Positions 52,547-64,000 of a stretch of DNA of 64,000 bases are shown in pieces; position 1 is the stretch's first letter; every line of letters starts with the position of its first letter. The notes under the pieces were generated by a model that was given only the letters and a program-made list of their open reading frames with translations, did not search any database and was not told the origin of the DNA. Position numbers and translations under genes: made by a program. Origin of the DNA: Hansschlegelia plantiphila (GTDB taxonomy: Bacteria > Pseudomonadota > Alphaproteobacteria > Rhizobiales > Methylopilaceae); NCBI RefSeq assembly GCF_027922265.1, contig NZ_BSFI01000001.1, positions 1 to 64,000 of the forward strand, in the 5' to 3' direction.

Positions 52547-53338
52547 CTACTCCGCCGCCTGTGGCTGCTCCTGCTGCTTGGCCAGCGCCCGCTCCCGCAC
52601 GAAGCGGCTGATCTCGTATTTCAGCGCCGCCGTGTCGTTCGCAGGCGTCCAGGCCTTCACGCTGAGCTCGATGTCGTCGCCGTATCCGACCTTCTTCACC
52701 ACAGGCGGCGGCTCGTCCAGCGCCCGTGGATTGTCCCTCAGGAACTGCGAGACGTCCGCGGCCGTGGCGTCGGCGTCGCCGTTGTGGGCCGTGATGGTCG
52801 TCTCGACGAAGCGGTTCGGATATTTCGAGAAGTTGGTCATGGCGTTGCCCCAGACCGAGCCGTTCGGGATCAGCACCTGGACGTTGTCGGCGGTCGCGAC
52901 CTCGGTGAAGAACAGATTGAGGTCGCGGACCTCGCCGTTCTTGCCGCCGACCTCGATGCGATCGCCGACGCGGAACGGCCGGAACAGCAGCAGCATGACC
53001 CCCGCCGCCATGTTCGACAGGGTCCCCTGCAGGGCGAGGCCGATGGCCAGAGACGCGGCGCCCAGCACCGCGATGAGGCTGGTGGCCTGAATGCCGACGA
53101 CCTGCAGAATCGCGACGAGCACGATCGCGAGAACGGCGTAGCGCACGAGGCTCGACAGGAAGCCGGCGACGGTCACGTCCATATGCTTGGTCGCAAGCAG
53201 CAGGCTATGCGCCCCGCGCTCGGCCACGTTCGACAGCCAGAAGCCGATGACGGCGAGGAAAATCGCGCCGAGGGCGCTGACGCCGTAGGTCACGGCGAGG
53301 CCGGTCAGCATGGAGAAATCAACGGGTATATGAGGCAT
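52547..53338 (-). CDS. Small-conductance mechanosensitive channel, MscS family
   Basis: 263 residues from the ATG at 53338 (GAGGAGAG upstream; the upstream ATG at 53377 is less likely). Three transmembrane segments with the pore helix ASLAIGLALQGTLSNMAAGVMLL, followed by RPFRVGDRIEV and the beta domain with LIPNGSVWGNAMTN. It releases solutes under osmotic down-shock. Placed between dnaA and dnaN on the opposite strand. Confidence 0.93.
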   Translation of the reverse strand: MPHIPVDFSMLTGLAVTYGVSALGAIFLAVIGFWLSNVAERGAHSLLLATKHMDVTVAGFLSSLVRYAVLAIVLVAILQVVGIQATSLIAVLGAASLAIGLALQGTLSNMAAGVMLLLFRPFRVGDRIEVGGKNGEVRDLNLFFTEVATADNVQVLIPNGSVWGNAMTNFSKYPNRFVETTITAHNGDADATAADVSQFLRDNPRALDEPPPVVKKVGYGDDIELSVKAWTPANDTAALKYEISRFVRERALAKQQEQPQAAE

Positions 53339-53632
53339 GATCTGCTCTCCTCTCGCTTGAGCGCAGGCTTGGCTCACAAACGCGAAGGCCCGCGGAGCGT
53401 TCGGCGAACGGACTGAGATAGGACGGTTTCGGCCAGCGTCACGGCGCCCGCGCCAAGTTTCCTGGTCTCGACGCGCCGGAATAGGCCCGTCCCGCGAAGC
53501 CGCGGCTTGTCACGGGAAAGCGGCCTGATAAGGTCGCCAGCCCCGGCGCGGGTCCCCCCTGCGCCGCGGGGCCGGCAGGGCGATCCCAGGCGCCGAACGA
53601 CCGGTGGAATTCCCCACGGAGCGGGACGAAAA

Positions 53633-54751
53633 ATGCGAGCGACCCTCGAGCGAGCGGCCCTGTTGAAGGCTCTCGCCCATGTCCACCGCGTCGTCGAACG
53701 GCGCAACACGATTCCCATCCTCGCGAACGTCCTGCTGCGCGCCGGCGAAGGCGGGCTGAAGCTGCAGGCGACCGACCTCGACCTCGAGATCGTGGAGACG
53801 GCCGCGGCGGACGTCGCGCAGGCCGGCGCGACCACCGTGCCCGCCCACACGTTCTACGACATCGTCCGCAAGCTGCCGGACGGGTCCCAGGTCTCGCTCG
53901 AGATGGGCGGCGAGCGCGGCACGCTGGTGATCCGCGCCGGCCGGTCGCGCTTCACGCTGCAGACCCTGCCGGACAGCGACTTCCCGGACCTCGCGGCGGG
54001 CGAACTGCCGGTGAGCTTCAAGATCGGGGCGGCGGATCTGCGCCGCCTGATCGAAAAGACCCAGTTCGCGATCTCCAACGAGGAGACCCGCTACTACCTC
54101 AACGGAATCTATCTCCACGTCGCCGAAAGCGGCGGCGTTTCGGTGCTGCGCGCGGTCGCGACCGACGGCCACCGCCTCGCCCGCATCGAGATCCCGGCGC
54201 CGGCCGGCGCCAAGGGCATGCCGGGCGTGATCGTTCCGCGCAAGACCGTCGCCGAAATCCAGCGGCTGGTCGAAGACCCCGAGGGCGAGGTCACGGTCGA
54301 GCTGTCGCCGTCGAAGATCCGCATCGCGCTCGGCGCCGCGGTGCTGACATCGAAGCTGATCGACGGCACCTTCCCCGATTACAACCGCGTGATCCCGACA
54401 GGCAACGACAAGCGCCTCACCGTCGACCGCGCGGAGTTCGCGAGCGCCGTCGACCGCGTCTCGACCATCTCTTCGGAGCGCGGCCGGGCCGTGAAGCTGT
54501 CGCTGTCGGACCGCAAGCTGGTGCTCACCGTCACCAATCCGGATTCAGGCAACGCGACGGAGGAGATCGAGGTCGACTACGAAGCCGAGCCGCTCGATAT
54601 CGGCTTCAACTCGCGCTACCTGCTCGACATCGCGAGCCAGCTCGAGGGCGACACCGCGCTGATCCGATTGGCCGACCCCGGCTCGCCCACTCTGGTCCAG
54701 GACCGCGACGACGCGCCCGCGCTCTATGTTCTGATGCCGATGCGGGTGTGA
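53633..54751 (+). CDS. dnaN: DNA polymerase III sliding clamp (beta subunit)
   Basis: 372 residues, three repeated clamp domains. MRATLERAALLKALAHVHRVVERRNTIPIL and the C-terminal LYVLMPMRV are characteristic. The ATG at 53633 is preceded by an AG-rich stretch (GGAGCGGGACGAAAA). It forms the ring that holds DNA polymerase III on DNA. Confidence 0.97.
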   Translation: MRATLERAALLKALAHVHRVVERRNTIPILANVLLRAGEGGLKLQATDLDLEIVETAAADVAQAGATTVPAHTFYDIVRKLPDGSQVSLEMGGERGTLVIRAGRSRFTLQTLPDSDFPDLAAGELPVSFKIGAADLRRLIEKTQFAISNEETRYYLNGIYLHVAESGGVSVLRAVATDGHRLARIEIPAPAGAKGMPGVIVPRKTVAEIQRLVEDPEGEVTVELSPSKIRIALGAAVLTSKLIDGTFPDYNRVIPTGNDKRLTVDRAEFASAVDRVSTISSERGRAVKLSLSDRKLVLTVTNPDSGNATEEIEVDYEAEPLDIGFNSRYLLDIASQLEGDTALIRLADPGSPTLVQDRDDAPALYVLMPMRV

Positions 54752-54820
54752 GCGCGTGCCGGGGCGGCGCTCTGTGCGCTCCGGGACCAGTGAGCCGTTC
54801 CACCTCGCCATAAAACGCGC

Positions 54821-54909
54821 CGTCGTGGTCCGGCTTGACCGGACCACCCATGCCGGACGTCGAGCTCTACGCTGACGCATGGGTCCTCCGGCCAAGCCGG
54901 AGGACGACG
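54821..54909. repeat. Palindromic intergenic repeat, type B, copy 2 (89 bp)
   Basis: The left arm is identical over 31 bases to that of the copy at 33431-33519, with the same total length and the same right arm except one base (GGCCAAGCC against GGTCAAGCC). The centre differs. Its right end runs into the ribosome site of recF. Confidence 0.85.
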
Positions 54910-54919
54910 GAGGTTTATC

Positions 54920-56086
54920 TTGGATCGAAGAGAGGCGAGGGAGACCGAGCGGCCCCTGCCCCGCCGCGTCGCCGTCGCGCGGCTGCGGCTGACGAACTTC
55001 CGCTCTTATCCCGCGCTCGACCTCGCCTGCGGCCCGAACTCGGTCGCGCTGGTCGGGCCGAACGGAGCGGGCAAGACCAACATCCTCGAGGCGATCTCGC
55101 TGCTCGCGCCAGGCCGCGGCCTGCGCCGCGCGCCGCATGGCGAGCTCGCGCGCGTCGGGGGCGACGGCTCATGGGCGGTGGCCGCCGAGCTTGCAGGCGA
55201 TGACGGCGAGACCCGGCTCGGCACCGGCGTCGAGCCGGGCGCCGAGGGCGGCAGGCGCTGCCGCATCGACGGCGCCTCGGTCGGCTCGGCCGGCGCCTTC
55301 GCCGAGCATCTGCGGCTCGTCTGGCTGACGCCCGACCTCGACGGCCTGTTCCGCGGCCCCGCCGGCGACCGCAGGCGGTTTCTCGACCGGCTGGTGGTGG
55401 CCGCCGACCCCGAGCACGCCGGCCGCGCCTCGGGCCTCGAGCGGGCGCTGCGCTCACGCAACCGCCTGCTGGAGGACGAGGCCGCCGATCCGCGCTGGCT
55501 CGACGCGATCGAGCGGGAGCTCGCCGAGCTCGCCGTCGCGGTCGCCGCCGCCCGCGCCGAGACGGTCGGCCGCCTCGGAGCGCTGATCGCGGAGACCCAC
55601 GACCCGGCCTCGCCGTTCCCCTCGGCCGCCATCGCGCTCGACGGCGCGCTCGAGGCGGAGCTGGCGACCAGGCCGGCGACCGAGGCCGAGGACGGCTACC
55701 GCCAGCGGCTGGCCCAGACCCGCCGCCGCGACCGCGCCGCTGGTCGCACGCTGGAGGGGCCGCACCTGAGCGACCTGCTGGTCCGCCACGCGCCGAAGGA
55801 CATGCCTGCGGAGCGCTGCTCCACCGGCGAGCAGAAGGCCCTGCTGGTCGGCCTGGTTCTGGCGCACGCCAGGCTGATCGCGCGGCTCGACGGCGCGGCG
55901 CCCGTGCTGCTGCTCGACGAAGTCGCGGCCCATCTCGACCCGCTCCGCCGCGAGGCGCTCTATGCGGCCCTCGACGCCCTCGGCGCCCAGGTCTGGCTGA
56001 CGGGCGCCGATCCCGCGGCCTTCGCCGAACTCGGCGACCGCGCGCGGATTTTCGCGATTTCCGACGGCGCCGCGCGCGACTTGTGA
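54920..56086 (+). CDS. recF: DNA replication/repair protein RecF
   Basis: 388 residues, SMC-like ATPase: Walker [15 protein letters not shown] near residue 46, signature [17 protein letters not shown], and Walker [13 protein letters not shown]. It loads RecA at gaps. The TTG at 54920 is used, with CGGAGG seven bases upstream; that site overlaps the end of the type B repeat. Residues 1-16 are extra relative to the usual start and may not be translated. Confidence 0.95.
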   Translation: MDRREARETERPLPRRVAVARLRLTNFRSYPALDLACGPNSVALVGPNGAGKTNILEAISLLAPGRGLRRAPHGELARVGGDGSWAVAAELAGDDGETRLGTGVEPGAEGGRRCRIDGASVGSAGAFAEHLRLVWLTPDLDGLFRGPAGDRRRFLDRLVVAADPEHAGRASGLERALRSRNRLLEDEAADPRWLDAIERELAELAVAVAAARAETVGRLGALIAETHDPASPFPSAAIALDGALEAELATRPATEAEDGYRQRLAQTRRRDRAAGRTLEGPHLSDLLVRHAPKDMPAERCSTGEQKALLVGLVLAHARLIARLDGAAPVLLLDEVAAHLDPLRREALYAALDALGAQVWLTGADPAAFAELGDRARIFAISDGAARDL

Positions 56087-58782
<2,696 letters not shown>

Positions 58783-58812
58783 GGCGGCGGCGCCGTCTGA
58801 CGCGGCGTCTAC

Positions 58813-58844
58813 GAAACCCGCGCGCGACGGATCGCGCGGGTTTC
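58813..58844 (+). terminator. Hairpin after gyrB, probable terminator
   Basis: GAAACCCGCGCG / CGCGCGGGTTTC, a 12-base stem with an eight-base loop, 30 bases after gyrB. There is no T run, so termination may be weak or assisted. Confidence 0.6.
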
Positions 58845-58898
58845 GCCGTTGTCGGGGACGCGCGGCCCGTCGCCGGTCCCTTCGGGCATGGCGCCCGG

Positions 58899-59048
58899 CT
58901 AAACCGCGCGACGCCCCGTCACGAGCCGGTAGATCACGATGGCTGCGGCGATGATCAGCAGCAGATGGATGAGCGCGCCGGCGACGTGATAGACAACGAA
59001 GCCGAGCACCCAGAGCACGACGAGGATCGCGGCGATGGCCCAGAGCAT
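58899..59048 (-). CDS. lmo0937-family small membrane protein
   Basis: 49 residues, two hydrophobic helices (MLWAIAAILVVLWVLGFV and ALIHLLLIIAAAIVIYRLV) ending GRR. This is the small lmo0937/DUF5670 type, often induced by stress. AAGAGG precedes the ATG at 59048. Confidence 0.8.
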   Translation of the reverse strand: MLWAIAAILVVLWVLGFVVYHVAGALIHLLLIIAAAIVIYRLVTGRRAV

Positions 59049-59289
59049 GATTACCTCTTGATCTGTTCGGAGACCGGCGCGACAGGGCCGGTCCGCGTGG
59101 GGCGACAGGTTCGTCTTGGCAGGTTCGGCGTCGGGGCGAGGCTTCCTTTTGGGAGCAGCGGCCGCTTGGTGGAAGCCGTCGCCGATGACGGACCAGCAGG
59201 AGTGTAGGGCCCGATCCGTCCGAGGGCGAGGCCCCGAACCGCGAAGGAGGCGGTCGCCGGCGATCAGCGGCCTGCGACGGCGGATGCGC

Positions 59290-59470
59290 TCAGCCACCAG
59301 ATGCCGGCATGCTCGACCGGCGTCCGGAGCGCCTCGACGATGCGCTCCGCAAAAACGCTCGATCTCATCAGGATCGGGATGGACGCGCAGCAACCGCGAA
59401 CTCGTCGCCCCCGATCCGCGCGACCCCGAAAGAGCAGCGGACGCCTTCGAGGCGACGGTCGAAATCATCC
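59290..59470 (-). pseudogene. Diguanylate cyclase (GGDEF) domain relic
   Basis: On the minus strand one frame reads GVARIGGDEFAVAA (59384-59424) and, after a frameshift, another reads FAERIVEALRTPVEHAG (59301-59352). Both belong to a GGDEF domain. The N-terminal part and the end of the domain are missing. The rest of the 59049-59611 gap shows no other gene. Confidence 0.6.
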
Positions 59471-59611
59471 GACGGACCGGCGGGGCCCCGAGGCTCCGGC
59501 GTCGGGCCTTCCAGCGAAGAGGCGAGCCGTATCAATCGCTCGCTCTTTACCCGACTAAATCGATCGATTAACTTAAATGTGTTGACCCGCCTCACACGGA
59601 GCGAGAAGCAC

Positions 59612-60277
59612 ATGACCGCCAAGCTTTACACCTACGAACAGTCCGGAAACAGCTACAAGGTACGGCTTCTGCTGTCCTTCCTCCAGGTCGAGGTCGAACA
59701 TATCGAGATCGACTTTATCGGCGACGAGCAACACGGGCCTGAATTCCTGAAGATTAACCCGCGCGGCGAGGTTCCCGTGCTTGTCGACGGCGACAGGACC
59801 TTCCGAGATTCGGCGTCGATCCTCACCTATCTGGCTGGAACGCACTCGAAGTCTTCGTGGTGGTCGGACGACGTCAGCGAGCAGGCCGCGATCATCGACT
59901 GGCTGGCCTTCGCCTCCAGCTGGGTTCAGTACGGCGTGTTCACCGCCCGCGCGATCCTGTCGTTCAAGGGCCCGTATAACGGCCTTGGCACCGAGAGCAA
60001 CGAAACGACGCTCCGGGAGGCGACGATCCGCGGCGTGAAGTCGCTTGAGATCCTCGAGACCGCGCTGAAGGACAACGAGTGGCTGGCGCTCGGCCGTCCG
60101 ACGATCGCCGACATCGCCGTGTTCCCCTACGTCGCGCTGGCCCCCATGGGCGACATCTCGCTGGAGCCCTATCCAGCGATCCGGGCCTGGATCGGCCGCA
60201 TCCGCCAGCTCCCAAACTTCTTCCCGATCGCCGGCCTCGACGATCCCGACTATCGCCGCCGCGACAAGGCGGCCTGA
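59612..60277 (+). CDS. Glutathione S-transferase
   Basis: 221 residues. N-terminal thioredoxin-like domain (LYTYEQSGNSYKVRLLLSFL, catalytic serine/tyrosine region; NPRGEVPVLVDGD; RDSASILTYLA with the glutathione-contacting DS) and C-terminal helical domain with the N-capping box PTIADIAVFPYVA. It conjugates glutathione to electrophiles or reduces peroxides. gshB, which makes glutathione, lies 1 kb away on the other strand. Confidence 0.93.
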   Translation: MTAKLYTYEQSGNSYKVRLLLSFLQVEVEHIEIDFIGDEQHGPEFLKINPRGEVPVLVDGDRTFRDSASILTYLAGTHSKSSWWSDDVSEQAAIIDWLAFASSWVQYGVFTARAILSFKGPYNGLGTESNETTLREATIRGVKSLEILETALKDNEWLALGRPTIADIAVFPYVALAPMGDISLEPYPAIRAWIGRIRQLPNFFPIAGLDDPDYRRRDKAA

Positions 60278-60387
60278 GGCGCCTCGACCGGGTCGTCGGC
60301 GCCGCATGATCCCGCGCGGCGCCGATCCCGATCGGGGTGCGGCCTTACCTCAGGCGAGCGGGAGACCGCCGCCGCGCCGGGCTGGCG

Positions 60388-61304
60388 TCAGGGCGCGCTC
60401 AGCACCGCGGCGCATTCGCCCGGCATCTTCGCGACCGTGAAGGGCGGCGGCGGCTTCCTGGGGCTCGGACCGGGCTGGGGGTGAAGCACGGCGTCGGTGA
60501 ACCAGTAGTCGAGCACGCTGCCGCAGCCCTCCCCCGGCACGACGTCGCGCTGCGGGCGGCAGGACCGCTCGCCCGCCGGACAGCCGAGCCGGACGTGCAT
60601 GTGATAGTCGTGGCCCCAGTTCGGCCGCACCTTCTCGAGCCAGGAGCGGTCGCCGCGCGCCTGCTGGCAGATCGCCTTCTTGATCGCCGGGTTGACCAGC
60701 ACGCGCTCGACCTGCGGGTCGGTGGCGGCGTCCTTGACCACCTGCATGGTGTCGGGCGTCCAGTAGCGGTTCACGCCGCGGCGATCCTCCGAAACCACCA
60801 TGGTCGACATGATGGTCTCGCGCTGCGGCATCGGGATCACCTGCGGCGGCATCTGCCGGAGCCAGACGTCGACGTCGAGCCCGATCTGGTGCGAGGCGTG
60901 GCCCCGCAGCATCGGGCCGCCGCGCGGCTGGGACATGTCGCCGATCAGGATTCCGGCCCAGGACGTGTTGGTCGTCACCCTGCGGGAGAACCGCTCGATG
61001 AAGTCGATCAGCTTGGTGCGGCCGTAGAAGCGGTTGCGCGAGGGCCGCATCACCTGCCAGGTCGGCCCGGTCAGCGGCAGCGTCGCCGCGCCCGAGATGC
61101 AGCCGTTCGAATAGAAACCGATCGAGCGTTCCGGCCCCTCGCTCGGATGGGCGACGCGGCCGAACAGCTCCTTCGCGGGCGTCATCGGCCCACCCGCGAT
61201 CGGCGGGAGGCGAAAGCCCGGCGGCGTGACGTCCTGAGCGCTCGCGCTCCCCGCCACGAGCATCAGGAACGCTGCTGCGGCGAGGGACAGGCGCATCGGC
61301 GTCA

Positions 61305-61308
<4 letters not shown>
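60388..61308 (-). CDS. mepA: Penicillin-insensitive murein endopeptidase
   Basis: 306 residues with a signal peptide (ending ASA near residue 24). LAS-type zinc peptidase motifs: [15 protein letters not shown] (first histidine and aspartate ligands) and [14 protein letters not shown] (last histidines), plus disulfide-forming cysteines. It cuts D-Ala-mDAP cross-links in the periplasm. The ATG at 61308 overlaps the gshB stop (ATGA). Confidence 0.95.
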
Positions 61309-62246
<938 letters not shown>

Positions 62247-62267
62247 GTACGGCTGTCCCGCTAGGGT

Positions 62268-62633
62268 TCAGAGGCCGAAGGCGTTGCGGATGTGCCGGGG
62301 CAGACGGCCCGGCGCGACCAGAACGACGTCGAACGTCACGACATATCCCGCATAAGCGGGGCGGCGCGCAAGGAAGGCTTCCGCGGCGCGGCCGATGCGC
62401 GCCTGCTGGCGCAGCGTCACGGCCTCGGCGGCGCTTGCGAAATCGCCGCGCGCCTTGACCTCGACGAAGGCCAGGGTGCGACCGCGCGCCGCGATCACGT
62501 CGACCTCGCCGGGGCCGTCCGCGAATCGCCGGGCGAGAATCGACCAGCCTTTCAGCCTGAGCAGCCAGACCGCGCGGGTTTCGGCGCGCAGGCCGAGGCG
62601 GAACGCGCGGACGCGGGCCTCGGCGCCGCCCAT
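62268..62633 (-). CDS. yraN: YraN family (UPF0102) nuclease-like protein
   Basis: 121 residues with the restriction-endonuclease-like core GEVDVIAARGRTLAFVEVKAR. Function in cells is unsettled; linkage to rsmI is conserved across bacteria. Its start overlaps the rsmI stop. Confidence 0.92.
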   Translation of the reverse strand: MGGAEARVRAFRLGLRAETRAVWLLRLKGWSILARRFADGPGEVDVIAARGRTLAFVEVKARGDFASAAEAVTLRQQARIGRAAEAFLARRPAYAGYVVTFDVVLVAPGRLPRHIRNAFGL

Positions 62634-63577
62634 CAGCGGCGCGCCTTGGTCAGCTCCAGCGCCCGCGCATAGACCTCGCGGCGCGCGACGCCGGACGCCG
62701 ACGACACCTCCGACACCGCATCCTTGACCGAAACGCGGGCGAGGGCTGCGGTCAGCAGCGCGTCGACGTCCTCGGCGGCGGTCGGCGCTTCGGCCGAAGG
62801 CGGCGCGATGACGAGCGCGATCTCGCCCTTCGGCGCGGGCTCCCCGGCCAGCGCCGCCGCCAGCTCGGCGAGGGATCCGCGGCGCACCTGCTCGAAGCGC
62901 TTGGTCATCTCGCGCGCGATCGCGGCCGGCCGCGGCCCGAGGCCGGCGGCGAGATCGGCAAGCGACTCGGCGAGGCGCGGCCCGCTCTCGAATAGCACGA
63001 GCGTCGCGGGGATGCGCGACAGCTCGGCCACCCGCCCCTGCCGGGCGTGGCTCTTAGGCGGCAGGAAGCCTTCGAAGAAGAAGCGGTCGGTCGGCAGGCC
63101 GGACACCACCAGCGCCGCCATCACGGCCGAAGCGCCCGGCGCCGTGGTGACGAAGGCGCCCGCCGCGACCGCGTCGCGCACCAGCTTGAAGCCGGGGTCG
63201 GAGACCAGCGGCGTCCCGGCGTCGCTCACCAGGGCGATGCGTCCCCCCTGGCTGAGGCGGGCGAGCACCTTGGGACGCATCTCGGCGGCGTTGTGCTCGT
63301 GATAGGCGCTGAGCGGCGTCGAGATTCCATAATGCGAAACGAGCTTGCGGGTGACGCGGGTGTCCTCGCACAGCACGAGCTCCGCGCCGGCCAACGTCTC
63401 CAGCGCCCGCAGCGTGATGTCGGCGAGGGCGCCGATCGGTGTCGCGACGACGTGGAGCCCCGGCTGGAGGGCCGAGGCCACGAGGCGCTGGCCCGCGAGG
63501 ACGTAACCCCGCCCGTCGGCGGGCGGCTCGTCCTGCGGGGCGTCGTGAGATGGCGTCAGGCGCGCGGGCCTTGGCAT
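62633..63577 (-). CDS. rsmI: 16S rRNA (cytidine1402-2'-O)-methyltransferase
   Basis: 314 residues, tetrapyrrole-methylase fold: LHVVATPIGALADITLRALE, CEDTRVTRKLVSHYGI, ALVSDAGTPLVSDPG and TTAPGASAVMAALVVSGL. It uses S-adenosylmethionine to methylate C1402 in the ribosomal P site. The first 30 residues are a charged extension. First gene of rsmI-yraN-gshB-mepA. Confidence 0.96.
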   Translation of the reverse strand: MPRPARLTPSHDAPQDEPPADGRGYVLAGQRLVASALQPGLHVVATPIGALADITLRALETLAGAELVLCEDTRVTRKLVSHYGISTPLSAYHEHNAAEMRPKVLARLSQGGRIALVSDAGTPLVSDPGFKLVRDAVAAGAFVTTAPGASAVMAALVVSGLPTDRFFFEGFLPPKSHARQGRVAELSRIPATLVLFESGPRLAESLADLAAGLGPRPAAIAREMTKRFEQVRRGSLAELAAALAGEPAPKGEIALVIAPPSAEAPTAAEDVDALLTAALARVSVKDAVSEVSSASGVARREVYARALELTKARR

Positions 63578-63711
63578 GAAAGCGCTCGTCGTCTACTGGA
63601 GGAACAGTCTATAGGGCCGCCGCGTCGTCGCAAATGCGGCGCACGGCGACTATCGGGGCGATCAGCAGCCTTTGCGTGCGGGACGCAAGGCCGGATTGCG
63701 GTGGTTTGACG

Positions 63712-64000
63712 ATGATCTTCGAGCGGCGGTCGGTCCTCAGGACCTTGATGATCGCGGCGACGGCCCTTTCGCTTTCGGCCTGCGGGTCGGACGGCGGGCC
63801 GGACGAGCCGAAGCTCGACCCGATGCAGGGCGTGCCGACCCCGAAGGTCGAGAGCGAGCCGCTCGGCGCCGTAACAGGTCAGAACGACGTCGTGGGCGAG
63901 GGCTCCGTCAAGGTGGCGCTGGTGCTGCCGACCTCGGCCTCCGGCGCCGCCGGCGCCGCCGCGCAATCGATGCGCAACGCGGCCGAAATGGCGCTCGCCG
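63712..64000 (+). CDS. Penicillin-binding protein activator (LpoA-like), N-terminal part
   Basis: 96 codons reach the window edge without a stop. Lipoprotein signal (ATALSLSACGS, lipidated cysteine near residue 24), acidic/proline linker, then VKVALVLPTSASG, the start of a periplasmic-binding-protein-like domain. Divergence from rsmI is the usual place of this LpoA-like lipoprotein, which activates peptidoglycan synthases from the outer membrane. Confidence 0.85.
   Translation, partial: MIFERRSVLRTLMIAATALSLSACGSDGGPDEPKLDPMQGVPTPKVESEPLGAVTGQNDVVGEGSVKVALVLPTSASGAAGAAAQSMRNAAEMALA

Overview
The window reads as chromosome of a GC-rich, methylotrophic alphaproteobacterium of the order Hyphomicrobiales. 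Evidence for methylotrophy is a lanthanide-type methanol dehydrogenase (xoxF), a broken formaldehyde-activating enzyme gene, a complete trimethylamine/TMAO/dimethylamine oxidation locus, and a small four-EF-hand periplasmic protein that matches lanmodulin. The lanmodulin is of the divergent kind I recall from Hansschlegelia, so a Hansschlegelia-like genus is my best guess (inference, no database was used).

Layout. 0-11 kb: end of an RTX-type calcium-binding protein, a TetR regulator facing a chimeric relic of fae joined to a uvrA-like tail, xoxF with a divergent NarX/MoxYX-type two-component system, then a three-gene molybdopterin oxidoreductase / ferredoxin / ferredoxin-NADP reductase operon. 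11-20 kb: an accessory region with relics of a serine recombinase and of two ParB-like genes, several small secreted or membrane proteins, a SleB-type cell wall hydrolase, an S1/P1 nuclease, a lone ABC-2 permease and an SGNH/GSCFA pair. 20-30 kb: pirin, a PAS-GGDEF-EAL protein, an amine oxidase, a low-GC abortive-infection gene with a one-base frameshift, a DUF3800 stub, a nest of four different palindromic repeats and an orphan nuoM.

30-47 kb is the metabolic core. tmm and tdm (minus strand) convert trimethylamine to TMAO and then to dimethylamine plus formaldehyde. Divergently there are three tiny membrane proteins, an APC permease and two unknown proteins, then a second APC permease, a strong terminator, and dmmA-dmmB-dmmC-dmmD for dimethylamine oxidation to methylamine with formaldehyde passed to tetrahydrofolate. 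A dyad of the form TTCTT-N3-AAGAA recurs ahead of both plus-strand units. A PHA depolymerase fused to a helix-hairpin-helix domain and then lanM follow.

47-64 kb is mostly housekeeping: phosphatase, RegB-type kinase, rpsT, rhodanese, dnaA, a reversed mscS, dnaN, recF, gyrB, a small stress-type membrane protein, a GGDEF relic, a glutathione transferase, and the mepA-gshB-yraN-rsmI group divergent from a penicillin-binding-protein activator that runs off the window. No tRNA, rRNA, CRISPR array or intact insertion sequence was seen.
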